Source: Amycolatopsis vastitatis (lineage in GTDB: Bacteria > Actinomycetota > Actinomycetes > Mycobacteriales > Pseudonocardiaceae). Taken from it: a DNA stretch of 64,000 bases. Positions within the stretch are counted from its first letter, which is position 1; every line of letters begins with the position of its first letter. The stretch covers positions 21,029-85,028 of the forward strand of contig NZ_NMUL01000068.1 in NCBI RefSeq assembly GCF_002234595.1, read 5' to 3'. The position numbers and the translations under genes are program-made. This document shows, piece after piece, positions 24,193 to 36,670 of the stretch. The notes under the pieces were generated by a model. That model worked only from the letters and a program-made list of their open reading frames with translations, was not told the origin of the DNA and searched no databases.

Positions 24193-24208
24193 TTTCGACG
24201 CCTTTCGA
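24193..24208. promoter_or_regulatory. Two TTTCGA repeats 10 bp apart upstream of xylanase
   Basis: TTTCGA at 24193-24198 and 24203-24208 are direct repeats one helical turn apart, between the esterase-xylanase start and the divergent XRE gene. Xylan-responsive sites in streptomycetes contain GAAA/TTTC half-sites, so this is a weak candidate operator. Confidence 0.3.
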
Positions 24209-24262
24209 GGGTGGGTGCGACACGGCCACCCTCTCCGGCTTGATCGGAGTTAGGCTCGAACC

Positions 24263-25117
24263 ATGGCCAAGGAAAACGCGCTCGGGGAGTTCCTCCGCGC
24301 CCGCCGTGAGCAGGTGCGGCCCGAAGACCTCGGCCTGCCCGCCGGCGGGTCGCGCCGGGTGGCCGGGCTGCGGCGCGAGGAGGTCGCGCTCCTGGCCGGG
24401 GTCAGCACCGACTACTACGTCCGGCTCGAGCAGGGCCGGGAGCGGAACCCGTCGGCGCAGGTCGTCGACGCGCTGGCCCGCGGGCTGGCGCTGGACGACG
24501 ACGCCGTCGCCCACCTGCACCGGCTGGCCCGGCCGGCCCCGAAGGCGCGCCGTCGCGCGCGGCGGCGGGAGCAGGTCAGCCCGAACCTGCTGCGCCTGAT
24601 GGAGGGCTGGCCGGGCACGCCCGCGGTGGTCCTGGACCGCTGCCTGACGGTGCTGGCGCACAACGCGCTGGGCAAGGCCCTGTTCGACGGGCACACCCAC
24701 AGCGGTGACCTGGTCCGGCTGGTGTTCCTCGACCCGGACGCGCGCGAGTTCTACCCGGACTGGGAGCGCGTCGCGGTCAACACCGTCGGCGGCCTGCGCG
24801 CGGCCGCCGGGATCGACCCGGACGACCCGCAGCTCGTCGAGACCGTCGGTGAGCTGTCGGTCAAGAGCGAGGCGTTCCGCCGGCTGTGGGCCCGGCACGA
24901 CATCCGGCAGAAGACCCACGAAACCAAGCGGTTCCACCACCGCCTGGTCGGCGAGCTGGTCCTGAGCTACGAAGCGCTGACCGTGAACAGCGCGCCCGGC
25001 CAGCAGCTGATCGTCTACCAGGCCGAGCCGGGCAGCCCGTCGGAAGCCGCTTTGGCGCTGCTGGGCAGTCTCACCGCCGAGACGGCGGAAGCCCCGGAAA
25101 ACGCCAACCGGAAGTAA
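24263..25117 (+). CDS. XRE helix-turn-helix regulator with MmyB-like ligand domain
   Basis: A 284-residue regulator. The N-terminal helix-turn-helix is the typical GLRREEVALLAGVSTDYYVR then LEQGRERNPSAQVVDALARG. The C-terminal half (GTPAVVLDRCLTVLAHNALG; LFDGHTHSGDLVRLVFLDPD) is the PAS-like MmyB domain that binds fatty acids or other small ligands. It is followed 41 bases later by two coupled SDR genes, which it very likely regulates: this trio is common in actinomycetes. The divergent neighbour is the secreted xylanase gene. Confidence 0.9.
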   Translation: MAKENALGEFLRARREQVRPEDLGLPAGGSRRVAGLRREEVALLAGVSTDYYVRLEQGRERNPSAQVVDALARGLALDDDAVAHLHRLARPAPKARRRARRREQVSPNLLRLMEGWPGTPAVVLDRCLTVLAHNALGKALFDGHTHSGDLVRLVFLDPDAREFYPDWERVAVNTVGGLRAAAGIDPDDPQLVETVGELSVKSEAFRRLWARHDIRQKTHETKRFHHRLVGELVLSYEALTVNSAPGQQLIVYQAEPGSPSEAALALLGSLTAETAEAPENANRK

Positions 25118-25158
25118 TCACCCTTTCTTTCGTTCCACAATGGACGGAGTACTTCGTC

Positions 25159-26022
25159 ATGCCTGAAAACCCCCATCCCGACAACACTGTCTGGTTCATC
25201 ACCGGCTGCTCCACCGGCCTCGGCCGCGCACTGGCGTCCGCCGTGCTCGGCCGCGGGCTGCGGGCGGTCGTCACCGCCCGTGACCCGGCGCAGGTCGCCG
25301 ACCTGGCCGCCGGACACGGCGACCGCGCGCTGGTCCTGCCGCTCGACGTCACCGACCACGCGCAGGTCGTCGACGCGGTGAAACAGGCCGAATCGGCGTT
25401 CGGCCGGATCGACGTCCTGGTCAACAACGCCGGCTACGGCTACCTCGCCGCGGTCGAAGAAGGCGAGGACGACGAGATCCGCAAGCTGTTCGACACCAAC
25501 GTCTTCGGCCTCGCCGACGTCACCCGCGCGGTACTGCCGGGCATGCGGGCGCGCCGCGGCGGGCACGTCGTCACCGTGTCGTCGCTCGGCGGCCTGGCCG
25601 CCTTCGGCGCGACCGGCTACTACCACGCGACGAAGTTCGCCGTGGAAGGACTTTCCGAGTCACTGGCCGCCGAGGTGGCCCCGCTGGGCATCAAGGTGAC
25701 CATCGTCGAGCCGGCGGCGTTCCGCACCAACTGGTCCGGGCCCTCCATGCGGCAGTCGGCGATCCACATCGACGACTACGCCGAGACGGCGGGAGCCCGC
25801 CGGGCGGCGACCACGGCGACGTACGGCCACCAGCCGGGCGATCCGGTGCGCGCGGCCGAAGCGGTCATCGACGCCGTCGGCGCCGAAGAACCTCCGCTTC
25901 GCCTGCTCCTCGGCAAGGCCGCCTACGACATCGCCACCGCCCGGCTCGGCACCCTCCGCTCCACTTTCGACACCTGGCGCGAGACCACCCTCGGCGCCGA
26001 CTTCCCGGAAGGAGCCCCGTGA
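25159..26022 (+). CDS. SDR family oxidoreductase
   Basis: A 287-residue classical short-chain dehydrogenase. The NAD(P) motif is TGCSTGLGRA, followed by LVNNAGYG, and the catalytic Ser-Tyr-Lys is in SLGG and YYHATKFAVEG. The long C-terminus fits the oxidoreductase group often found with MmyB regulators. The ATG at 25159 is preferred because it starts just before the Rossmann fold; the frame upstream overlaps the regulator gene. Its stop overlaps the next start (GTGA), so the two SDRs are translationally coupled. Confidence 0.9.
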   Translation: MPENPHPDNTVWFITGCSTGLGRALASAVLGRGLRAVVTARDPAQVADLAAGHGDRALVLPLDVTDHAQVVDAVKQAESAFGRIDVLVNNAGYGYLAAVEEGEDDEIRKLFDTNVFGLADVTRAVLPGMRARRGGHVVTVSSLGGLAAFGATGYYHATKFAVEGLSESLAAEVAPLGIKVTIVEPAAFRTNWSGPSMRQSAIHIDDYAETAGARRAATTATYGHQPGDPVRAAEAVIDAVGAEEPPLRLLLGKAAYDIATARLGTLRSTFDTWRETTLGADFPEGAP

Positions 26023-26738
26023 AAACCGTCCTCATCACCGGCGCCAGCAGCGGCATCGGATACGCCACCGCGCTGCGGCTGGCCGGCGAAGGCCACCACG
26101 TCGTGCTCGGCGCCCGGCGGGAAGACCGGCTGACGACGCTGGCGAAGGAGATCCACGACGCCGGCGGCACCGCGGACGTGCACCGCCTCGACGTCACCGA
26201 CCGCGCCGAGGTCGCCGCGTTCGCCGACACGGCGGTGAAGCAGCATGGGCGGCTCGACGTCTTCGTCGCCAACGCCGGCGTGATGCCACTGTCGCGTTTG
26301 GACTCCCTGCTCGTCGAGGAGTGGGACCGGATGATCGACGTCAACGTCCGCGGCCTGCTGCACGGGATCGCGGCGGCCCTGCCGCACTTCCGGCGGCAGG
26401 GCTCCGGGCACTTCGTGACGATCGCCTCCACCGGCGCGCACGAGGTGGTGCCGACGGCCGCGGTGTACTGCGGCACCAAGTACGCCGCCCGGGCGGTCAC
26501 CGAAGGGCTGCGCCTGGAGGCGGATCCCGGCATCCGCGTCACGACCGTTTCGCCGGGCGTCACCGAGTCCGAACTGGCCGACAGCATCACCGAGGCCGGG
26601 GCGAAGGCGGCGATGCGGGACTACCGCGCGGTGACCCTCCCGCCGGACGCCATCGCCGCGGCGATCTCGTACGCGATCGGGCAGCCGGACGGCGTCGACG
26701 TGAACGAGGTCGTCGTCCGGCCGACCGCCCAGCGGTAG
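26019..26738 (+). CDS. SDR family oxidoreductase, coupled to upstream SDR
   Basis: A 239-residue classical SDR: TGASSGIGYATALRLAGEG, FVANAGVMPLSRLDSL, and the catalytic YCGTKYAARAVTEGLRLEAD. The Asn-Ser-Tyr-Lys set is present. The start is GTG and overlaps the previous stop by 4 bases. Substrate unknown. The gene ends 4 bases before the convergent NAD(P)H-hydrate dehydratase gene. Confidence 0.9.
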   Translation: MKTVLITGASSGIGYATALRLAGEGHHVVLGARREDRLTTLAKEIHDAGGTADVHRLDVTDRAEVAAFADTAVKQHGRLDVFVANAGVMPLSRLDSLLVEEWDRMIDVNVRGLLHGIAAALPHFRRQGSGHFVTIASTGAHEVVPTAAVYCGTKYAARAVTEGLRLEADPGIRVTTVSPGVTESELADSITEAGAKAAMRDYRAVTLPPDAIAAAISYAIGQPDGVDVNEVVVRPTAQR

Positions 26739-26742
26739 CCGC

Positions 26743-27612
26743 TCAGCGCTCCAGTTCGGCGATGACCCTCGGGATCTCCGCCACGAGCTCCCGGGCCAGC
26801 AGCCCGGTGCTGCCGGTGTCGGGGATCAGCCGCTGGCCGGCCACGGCGTGGACGTGCGTCGCCCAGCAGGCCGCCTGGTCGACGGCCGCGCCGCGGGCGA
26901 GGAAGCCGCCGGTCAGGCCGGCCAGCACGTCGCCGCTGCCGGACGTCGCCAGCCCGACGTGGCCGCTCCCGTCCCGCCAGGTGCGCCCGCCCGGCTCGGC
27001 GACCACGCCCATGAGCAGCACCACGCCGCCGTAGCGCCCGGCGATCCGCACCGCCGTCTCCAGGTCGTCGACGTCCTTCTCCTCGCAGCCGTCGAGGAAG
27101 GCGGCTTCGACCCGGTTCGGGGTGAGCAGGAGCCTGCCCGCCAAGGGTTCCGCCAGCGCCGGGTCCCGGCTCAGCGCGCCGAGGGCGAACGCGTCGAGCA
27201 CCACCCGCGCGTCCGGGGCGATGGCGGGCACCAGCCGCCGCAGCAGGTCTTCGGTCTCGGACACGCCGGTGAGGCCCGGACCGACGACGACGGTGCCGGC
27301 CCCGGGCAGGACGTCGGCCAGGCGGTCGACGGCGTCGCCGCCGATCGCGCCGGACGCCGTCTCGGGCAGGCCGAACACCGACGACTCGGGCACCGAAACG
27401 CCGATGGCGCTCGCGTGCCGTTCGGCGACCGCCAGCTGAAGCGTGCCCGCTCCGGCGCGCAAGGCGGCGGTCCCGGACAGTGCCGGCGCCCCCGGCACGG
27501 TCCTCGCTCCGCCGACGACGAGGACGGTTCCGCGGTCCTCGGTGCCGATCCGCCTGTCCCGCAACAGGGCCGGGCTGATCGGCACCGGGTCAGGAGAGCT
27601 GTTCGGCTGCAT
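26743..27612 (-). CDS. NAD(P)H-hydrate dehydratase (NnrD-type, C-domain only)
   Basis: A 289-residue ribokinase-fold protein. VLVVGGARTVPGAPALSGTA near residue 30 and SGSGDVLAGLTGGFLARGAA near residue 225 are the substrate and nucleotide motifs of the YjeF C-terminal domain, which uses ADP or ATP to repair hydrated NAD(P)H. The epimerase (NnrE) domain found in many bacterial versions is absent, so epimerisation must come from another gene. The upstream histidine phosphatase gene overlaps its start by 23 bases, so the two are probably coupled. Confidence 0.85.
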   Translation of the reverse strand: MQPNSSPDPVPISPALLRDRRIGTEDRGTVLVVGGARTVPGAPALSGTAALRAGAGTLQLAVAERHASAIGVSVPESSVFGLPETASGAIGGDAVDRLADVLPGAGTVVVGPGLTGVSETEDLLRRLVPAIAPDARVVLDAFALGALSRDPALAEPLAGRLLLTPNRVEAAFLDGCEEKDVDDLETAVRIAGRYGGVVLLMGVVAEPGGRTWRDGSGHVGLATSGSGDVLAGLTGGFLARGAAVDQAACWATHVHAVAGQRLIPDTGSTGLLARELVAEIPRVIAELER

Positions 27613-28309
27613 CGTCGTCCGCCGTCGGTGGGGTGCCGGTCGCGTGCAGGTGGCCGACTTCCTGGGCGAGGACCATCGTGAACCCGCCGTCGCGGTCGCG
27701 TTCCCAGGCCGTCACCGAGCCGTTCGGTACCTCGGTGGCGTCCGCGGCCCGCAGCAGGTCGGGTTCCGGCAGGCCTTCGAGGAGGTAGCGCAGGGCGAAG
27801 ACCGTCATCTCGTGCGCGGCCAGCAGCACCCGGCCGCCGGGCCGCTCGACGCTCAGCTCGGACAGCAGCGACCGCACCCGCAGCACGACGTCGGCCCAGG
27901 ACTCGCCGCCCGGGGGCCGGTAGTAGAACTTGCCCAGCCGCCGCTTGCGCCGCAGTTCGTCCGGCCACCGCTCGCGGACGCCGTGCGAGGTGAGCAGGTC
28001 CAGCACGCCGAGCTCGCGGTCGCGCAGCCGTTCGTCCGGGACGACCGCGACGCCGTCCGGCGCGGCCAGCCGGGCGGTGTCCCAGGCCCGGCGGTAGGTG
28101 GAGGTGACCACGACGTCCAGCGGGCGCCCCGCGAGGAACTCCCCCGCGGCCTTCGCCTGCTCCTCCCCCAGTTCGCTGAGCGGCACGTCGGCGTCACGCT
28201 CGGCGATGTCGATCACGTCCGCCCCCGCCGACTCCGCCTCTTCCCGTGCCACGTTCCCGGTGCTCTGTCCGTGCCGGAGCACGCCCACCCATTCCAAGTC
28301 GACGCTCAC
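27590..28309 (-). CDS. Histidine phosphatase superfamily protein
   Basis: A 239-residue phosphoglycerate-mutase-like protein. The catalytic His is in VLRHGQSTGN, the second basic pocket in TSTYRRAWDTA, the acid in RDRELG, and the second histidine in LLAAHEMTVFALRY. The substrate is unknown; the size and the FYYRPPGGESWADV segment are typical of broad phosphatases. The GTG at 28309 lies about 10 bases past a GGGTAT stress-type -10 element, so the message may be leaderless. It overlaps the downstream NAD(P)H-hydrate dehydratase gene by 23 bases. Confidence 0.85.
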   Translation of the reverse strand: MSVDLEWVGVLRHGQSTGNVAREEAESAGADVIDIAERDADVPLSELGEEQAKAAGEFLAGRPLDVVVTSTYRRAWDTARLAAPDGVAVVPDERLRDRELGVLDLLTSHGVRERWPDELRRKRRLGKFYYRPPGGESWADVVLRVRSLLSELSVERPGGRVLLAAHEMTVFALRYLLEGLPEPDLLRAADATEVPNGSVTAWERDRDGGFTMVLAQEVGHLHATGTPPTADDDAAEQLS

Positions 28310-28319
28310 GCCGGGCTGG

Positions 28320-28346
28320 ATACCCCGGCGGACCCGCCGTCGAAAC
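28320..28346 (-). promoter_or_regulatory. SigF/SigB-type promoter for histidine phosphatase operon
   Basis: On the minus strand GTTT (28346-28343), 17 bases, GGGTAT (28325-28320). This is the pattern described for mycobacterial SigF. The GTG start of the phosphatase is 11 bases past the -10 element, implying a leaderless or very short-leader transcript. Confidence 0.6.
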
Positions 28347-28391
28347 CCGGGATGGTTAGGCGTGCGAAAGGCTTGCGGTTAGGGTCGTTCC

Positions 28392-29618
28392 ATGTCGCGA
28401 AGTCTCGACGCCCACGACCGGCTGCAGCAGCTGGAGACGATCATCGGTGCCCCGGCCGAGCACCTCGGCCTGACCGAGCTGCTCACCGAGACACTGCGGC
28501 GCCTGCGCGATGCCATGGAGGTCGACACCGCGACCGTGCTGCGGTACCAGGCCAACGGCCGTCAGCTCGTGGCCTACGCCGCGGCCGGCATCGAGGAGGA
28601 GGTCCACCAGGGCGTGCGGGTGCCGGTCGGCAGCGGGTTCGCCGGCAAGGTCGCGCTCGAACGGGCCCCGGTCATCATCGACCACGTCGACGAGACCACC
28701 GTCGTGAACTCCCTGCTCTGGGAACGGGGTTTGCACTCCCTGCTCGGCGTGCCCATGCTGGCCGGGAGCGAGCTCGTCGGCGTGCTGCACGTCGGTTCCG
28801 TCGCGCCGCGGCAGTTCGGGGAATCCGAAGTGGCCACCATGCAGCTGGTCGCCGATCGCCTCGCGATGGCGATCCAGGTGGAGGCGCTGGAGGAGAACCG
28901 CACCGCGACCATGGCGCTGCAGCGCAGCCTGCTGCCGAGCAGCCTGCCCGAGGTGCACGGCCTGGCCTTCGGCGCCCGGTACGTGCCCGGCGCGGAAACC
29001 GGCCTCGGCGGCGACTGGTACGACCTGTTCTCCCTGCCGGGCGACCGGCTCGGCATCGTGATGGGCGACGTCTCCGGCCACGGCCTCGAAGCGGCCGTGA
29101 TCATGGGACGGCTGCGCAGCGCCTTGCGTGCCTACGCGCTCGACTGCGAAAGCCCGGCCGAGGTGCTCGCCAAGCTCGACCGGAAGGCCAACCACTTCGA
29201 GCACGGCGCGATGGCCACGGTGGCCTACGGGATCATCGGCCCGAGCCGGGAGGCGCTGACGTTGTCCCTCGCGGGGCACCTGCCGCCGGTGCTGGCCGTG
29301 CCCGGCGAAGAAGCGGGCCGGCTGGTGGACGTGGCCCCGGACCCGCCGATCGGGCTGACCATCGGCCGGCCCGACCGGCGTACCAGCGTGGTCGGACTGC
29401 CGCCCGGCGCGGTGCTCGCCTTCTACACCGACGGCCTGGTCGAGCGGCGGGACCGTCCGGTGGACTCCGGCATGCACCAGCTCGAGGCGGCGGTGCGCCC
29501 GGGAGAGCCGGAGCGCGTCTGCGCGCGGATCATGGCCGTGATGATCGGCAACCGGGCGGCCCAGGACGACGTCGCCCTGCTGGCCATCCAGCGCCGGACC
29601 GTCCCGACCGGGACCTGA
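28392..29618 (+). CDS. GAF domain / PP2C (SpoIIE-type) phosphatase
   Basis: A 408-residue cytoplasmic phosphatase. A GAF sensor domain occupies about residues 20-170 (VPVGSGFAGKVALERAPVII; SLLGVPMLAGSELVGVLHVG). The SpoIIE-like PP2C domain follows from about 178: LQRSLLPSSLPEV, GLGGDWYDLF, the metal-binding GDVSGHGLEAAVIMG, LAGHLPPVLAV, FYTDGLVERRDRP and DDVALLAIQ. It would dephosphorylate STAS antagonist proteins and so free stress sigma factors. The convergent STAS gene 20 bases downstream and the STAS/HATPase group beyond it are natural partners. The start lies after a GGTTAGGGT -10-like sequence. Confidence 0.9.
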   Translation: MSRSLDAHDRLQQLETIIGAPAEHLGLTELLTETLRRLRDAMEVDTATVLRYQANGRQLVAYAAAGIEEEVHQGVRVPVGSGFAGKVALERAPVIIDHVDETTVVNSLLWERGLHSLLGVPMLAGSELVGVLHVGSVAPRQFGESEVATMQLVADRLAMAIQVEALEENRTATMALQRSLLPSSLPEVHGLAFGARYVPGAETGLGGDWYDLFSLPGDRLGIVMGDVSGHGLEAAVIMGRLRSALRAYALDCESPAEVLAKLDRKANHFEHGAMATVAYGIIGPSREALTLSLAGHLPPVLAVPGEEAGRLVDVAPDPPIGLTIGRPDRRTSVVGLPPGAVLAFYTDGLVERRDRPVDSGMHQLEAAVRPGEPERVCARIMAVMIGNRAAQDDVALLAIQRRTVPTGT

Positions 29619-29637
29619 GCCGCGGCGGGCACGACGC

Positions 29638-30021
29638 TCAGCCCCCGGCCAGCGCCGCCTCACGGGTCGGGAACAGTGAGAGGCTTTCCTCGAGTCCGGT
29701 CAGCTGGATCGGGCGCAGGGTCGCCCGGCCGGACGCGACGATCCGGACCGCGGTGCCGGGTCCGGCGTTGCGGTGGATCGTCAGCAGGGCGGTCAGGCCG
29801 GGCGAGGCGAGGAACTCGACGCGGCTCAGGTCGACCACGAGCACCGGCGGCTGGTCCGCCAGCGCGGCGTCGGCGGCCTGGACGACAGCGGGCGCGGTGG
29901 TCGTGTCCACGTCTCCGGCGACTTCGACGACGACCGCTCCTTCCTGCTCCGTCCGGGCGATCCTGAACTCTCCGAACGGCACAGCGGTGGCCGAGCTTTC
30001 GGTGTGGGCGTGCTCGGTCAT
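29638..30021 (-). CDS. STAS anti-sigma factor antagonist
   Basis: A 127-residue STAS protein. VVVEVAGDVDTTTAPAVVQA and LVVDLSRVEFLASPGLTALL are the beta-strand and the phospho-loop, with the acceptor serine in LASPGLT. It would bind an RsbW-type HATPase when dephosphorylated. It converges on the GAF-PP2C phosphatase gene and is divergent from another STAS gene at 30189. Confidence 0.9.
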   Translation of the reverse strand: MTEHAHTESSATAVPFGEFRIARTEQEGAVVVEVAGDVDTTTAPAVVQAADAALADQPPVLVVDLSRVEFLASPGLTALLTIHRNAGPGTAVRIVASGRATLRPIQLTGLEESLSLFPTREAALAGG

Positions 30022-30188
30022 GGTGTTTCTCCTGCCCTCAGCAGCACCACCGGAACTTCCGATGGGCGTGCGTGATCACGAAGGCTGTCTGCTCAACCGC
30101 TCCCCATCATGCCCGCCCTGGCGACACGCCGCCGTGTCAGCGCCCGTTGCGCTTTTCGCCGCGCCCGCGAGCAGGCAGGATGGGCGCC

Positions 30189-30557
30189 ATGGCCGAAAGA
30201 GACGTGACCGGGGCCTCGTTCGGTGACTCGGGGTCGGTGGTCCTGGAGGACCACGACGGCGCGGCGGTCCTGCGCGTCGACGGCGCTCTCGACCTCGCGC
30301 TGGCGCCGAAGCTCCGGCAGCTGGCCGAACGCGCCGCCCGGCTGCGGCCGTCGAAGGTCGTCATCGACCTGACCGGCGTGACTTTCCTGGCCTCGGCCGG
30401 GATGGCCGAGCTCGTGCGGGCGCACCGCGGGCCGGCCGCGCCGGCGCCGCTGCGGGTGGTGGCCGGCAGCCGGATCACCCTGCGGCCGCTGGAACTGACC
30501 CGCCTGATCGACGAGCTCGCGATCTACCCGTCGCTGTCCGAGGCGCTGGCCTCCTGA
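30189..30557 (+). CDS. STAS anti-sigma factor antagonist, first gene of a coupled trio
   Basis: A 122-residue STAS protein: AAVLRVDGALDLALAPKLRQ and VVIDLTGVTFLASAGMAELV, with the acceptor serine in LASAGM. An in-frame ATG at 30180 would add three residues; the later ATG has the better spacing from AGGATGGG. Its stop overlaps the next ATG by one base (TGATG), and that gene overlaps a HATPase gene by four bases, so antagonist, remnant and kinase are made together. Confidence 0.88.
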   Translation: MAERDVTGASFGDSGSVVLEDHDGAAVLRVDGALDLALAPKLRQLAERAARLRPSKVVIDLTGVTFLASAGMAELVRAHRGPAAPAPLRVVAGSRITLRPLELTRLIDELAIYPSLSEALAS

Positions 30558-30937
30558 TGACGTCCCCGCCGGAGTTCGACGCCGTGCGCCGGGCGTTCGA
30601 CGCCGACGGCGGGGAGCACGGCGCAGTGGTCTATACCACGACGAACGGTACCGACCGGATCGTGCAGTACGCGACCGACGCGGCCACAAAGGCGACCGGA
30701 GCCGGCTTCGGCGCGTCCGGCGCAGATCTGGTGCTGGACACCGACGGGCTGGTCGAAAGCCGCACCCGCGACCTCACGGTCGGTGTCGAATGGCTGCCGG
30801 CGGGTATCCCGCAGGTGCTGACCGCCGACGACCTCGGCACGGCCTGGGACAAGCTCGTCGAGGAACTGACCCACGGACGGCACGACGACGACATCGCCGT
30901 CATCCACGTGCGCCACCGCGGAGAGGACGGAACATGA
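30557..30937 (+). CDS. Truncated SpoIIE/PP2C-derived protein
   Basis: A 126-residue protein whose C-terminal half is clearly derived from SpoIIE-type PP2C phosphatases: ADLVLDTDGLVESRTRDLTV corresponds to the YTDGLVERR strand, and HDDDIAVIHVRHR to the terminal DDVALLxxR strand. The region bearing the metal-binding GDVxGHG motif is missing and the N-terminal 45 residues are a compressed, degenerate version of the middle of the domain. It therefore cannot be an active phosphatase as it stands. It is translationally coupled on both sides (TGATG before, ATGA after). It is either decaying or a retained adaptor that still contacts the STAS partner. Confidence 0.65.
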   Translation: MTSPPEFDAVRRAFDADGGEHGAVVYTTTNGTDRIVQYATDAATKATGAGFGASGADLVLDTDGLVESRTRDLTVGVEWLPAGIPQVLTADDLGTAWDKLVEELTHGRHDDDIAVIHVRHRGEDGT

Positions 30938-31380
30938 CGGACCCCCTCCCCCCGGGCGCGCCCGCGCCCCCGGCCTCGTTCCACCGGCGCACGGCCGCGG
31001 TGGCCGACCGGCTGCCGGACCTGCGCGAAGCACTGGGCCGCTGGCTGGACACGCTCGACCTGGGCATCGAGCGGCACGAAGACGTCGTCCTCGCCGGCTA
31101 CGAGGCGATGGCGAACTCGGCCGAGCACGCCTACCGCGACCGCGAACCGGGCCCGATCGACGTCCGGGCCGAAGCGCTGCCCGGGCGGCTGACGGTGACG
31201 GTCAGCGACTACGGCACCTGGCAGCCGCCGTCGGAGACGAACGGGCTGCGCGGCCGCGGCCTGCTGCTCATCGACAGCCTCGCCGACCACTGCGCCCAGG
31301 TGCACCGCGAGGACGGCACGACGGTGACGATGACCTGGCTGACCGGCGATCTTCCGGCGGCGCCTCACCCGGACGCGTGA
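30934..31380 (+). CDS. RsbW-like HATPase (anti-sigma factor type)
   Basis: A 148-residue GHKL ATPase with N box GYEAMANSAEHAYRD, G1 region SDYGTW and G2 box LRGRGLLLIDSLADH. It would act as the serine kinase/sigma-binding partner of the STAS protein two genes upstream. The ATG overlaps the previous stop (ATGA). It is followed by 70 bases and then the large hybrid sensor gene, which has its own TTAGGCT -10-like sequence. Confidence 0.88.
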   Translation: MTDPLPPGAPAPPASFHRRTAAVADRLPDLREALGRWLDTLDLGIERHEDVVLAGYEAMANSAEHAYRDREPGPIDVRAEALPGRLTVTVSDYGTWQPPSETNGLRGRGLLLIDSLADHCAQVHREDGTTVTMTWLTGDLPAAPHPDA

Positions 31381-31450
31381 GCCCGCTGCGCACGGCAGGA
31401 CGGGTCCCGGACGGTTAGGCTCGCGCGGGGCCGCGTGAACCGGGAGTGTG

Positions 31451-35526
<4,076 letters not shown>

Positions 35527-35530
<4 letters not shown>

Positions 35531-35665
35531 CGACGGCACTCACACTGGTCGTCGGCCCGGACGAAGACGGGGACCGGGTGCTGACCGCCACGGGCGCCGC
35601 GGCTGCTCGACCGGGTGCTGCGGGTCTCCGGGCTCACCCAGGTCACGAAGGTGCTGATCCGCTGA
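35527..35665 (+). pseudogene. Decayed STAS antagonist (internal deletion plus frameshift)
   Basis: Translation from the GTG that overlaps the hybrid-kinase stop (GTGA, with GGAGG upstream) gives the usual STAS N-terminus (TTALTLVVGPDEDGDRVLTA). After about 24 codons the similarity jumps to the next frame, which reads RLLDRVLRVSGLTQVTKVLI and a stop, matching a STAS C-terminus. The central 60-70 residues, including the phospho-serine loop, are gone. It was the coupled STAS partner of the hybrid kinase, now lost. Confidence 0.75.
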
Positions 35666-35667
35666 AC

Positions 35668-35692
35668 GGTTGGCGAACCGCCCACGGGGTAT
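35668..35692 (+). promoter_or_regulatory. SigF/SigB-type promoter upstream of GAF-ANTAR gene
   Basis: GGTT (35668-35671), 15 bases, GGGTAT (35687-35692). It lies directly after the STAS remnant and about 225 bases ahead of the GAF-ANTAR gene, which it may drive with a long leader. Confidence 0.55.
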
Positions 35693-35916
35693 GCCTGCCG
35701 CAGCGACGGCCCGTTCGGTGGGTTGTGCGGCCGGCTGTCGTCAGGTGGCCCCGGCGCCAACCCACGACGTTCAGCAGCGAGCGCCGGGCCGGAGCCACCG
35801 CCCCTCGGGGTCGGATGTTACGGAGGACGCGCCGGACGCGAGTAAGGTTTTGATGTTGGCGTTGAAACCGCAGCCGTCCGACATCTGCAGCATCCGTCCG
35901 GGACGGAGATGACCGA

Positions 35917-36651
35917 GTGACCGGTGAGCCGATCCTGCCCGAGCACCTCGACGAGCTGACGGCCGCCATGGCGGACCTCACCGGCGCACTGGAGACCGAG
36001 CCCGCCGAGGCCGAGATCCTCGACGCCGTCTGCGCCGAAGCCGTCCGCGCGGTGCCCGGCGCCGACCTGGCCAGCATCACGGCGATCCGGGACGGCGATC
36101 CGGAGACCGCGGCGTCCACCGACGACCGCGCCGTCGAAATCGACAAGGCCCAGTACGCGGCGGCCGCCGGCCCGTGCCTGGAAGCGGCGGAGACCGGCAA
36201 GATCGTCCGCGTGCCGCTCGCGACAGCCGGGGCGGAGTGGCCCGAGTTCACCGCCCGCGCCCGGGAGCTCGGGGTCGGCAGCTACCTGGCCGCGCCGCTG
36301 CGCGTCGACGAGCACCTTTCCGGCGCCCTCAACCTCTTCGGCTACGGCGACCACGGGTTCGCCGAGACCGACTCGCAGCTGTTGAAGCTCTACACCACGG
36401 TCGTCTCGTTCGGGTTGCGCACCACGCGGCGCTACCACCAGGCCCGGCGCCGGACGTCCGACCTCGAGGCGGCGATGCGGTCACGCGCGGTGATCGAACA
36501 GGCCAAGGGCATTTTGATGGCCGTGCACCGGATCAGCGCCGATGACGCCATGAAGCGTCTCGTCACGGAATCGCAGCACACCAACGTGAAGGTGCGGGAC
36601 GTCGCGGCGAGGTTCGTCGAAGAGCTGTCCTCGGTGCCCTCGCGCGGCTAG
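35917..36651 (+). CDS. GAF-ANTAR transcription antiterminator
   Basis: A 244-residue protein: GAF domain at about 35-165 (AAAGPCLEAAETGKIVRVPL; GSYLAAPLRVDEHLSGALNL) and a C-terminal ANTAR RNA-binding helix bundle (AMRSRAVIEQAKGILMAVHR; ISADDAMKRLVTESQHTNVK; VRDVAARFVEEL). ANTAR proteins bind paired hexaloop hairpins in nascent RNA to prevent termination. The start is GTG 35917; GGAG lies 9 bases upstream, and an earlier ATG is closed by a stop after three codons. It ends 19 bases before a convergent HATPase gene. Confidence 0.9.
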   Translation: MTGEPILPEHLDELTAAMADLTGALETEPAEAEILDAVCAEAVRAVPGADLASITAIRDGDPETAASTDDRAVEIDKAQYAAAAGPCLEAAETGKIVRVPLATAGAEWPEFTARARELGVGSYLAAPLRVDEHLSGALNLFGYGDHGFAETDSQLLKLYTTVVSFGLRTTRRYHQARRRTSDLEAAMRSRAVIEQAKGILMAVHRISADDAMKRLVTESQHTNVKVRDVAARFVEELSSVPSRG

Positions 36652-36670
36652 CTGTATTCGGCGGCGCGGG

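Noticed and set aside
21919..24243. 774-codon open frame on the plus strand opposite the esterase-xylanase
   Set aside because: Antisense shadow; the minus-strand gene has complete catalytic motifs and a signal peptide.
26019..28309. Biosynthetic gene cluster around the SDR genes
   Set aside because: No PKS, NRPS, terpene or RiPP core enzymes are present; the SDR pair is a local regulator-enzyme unit.
35909..35919. Four-codon leader ORF (ATG ACC GAG TGA) before the GAF-ANTAR gene
   Set aside because: Too short to support as a translated leader; probably chance.
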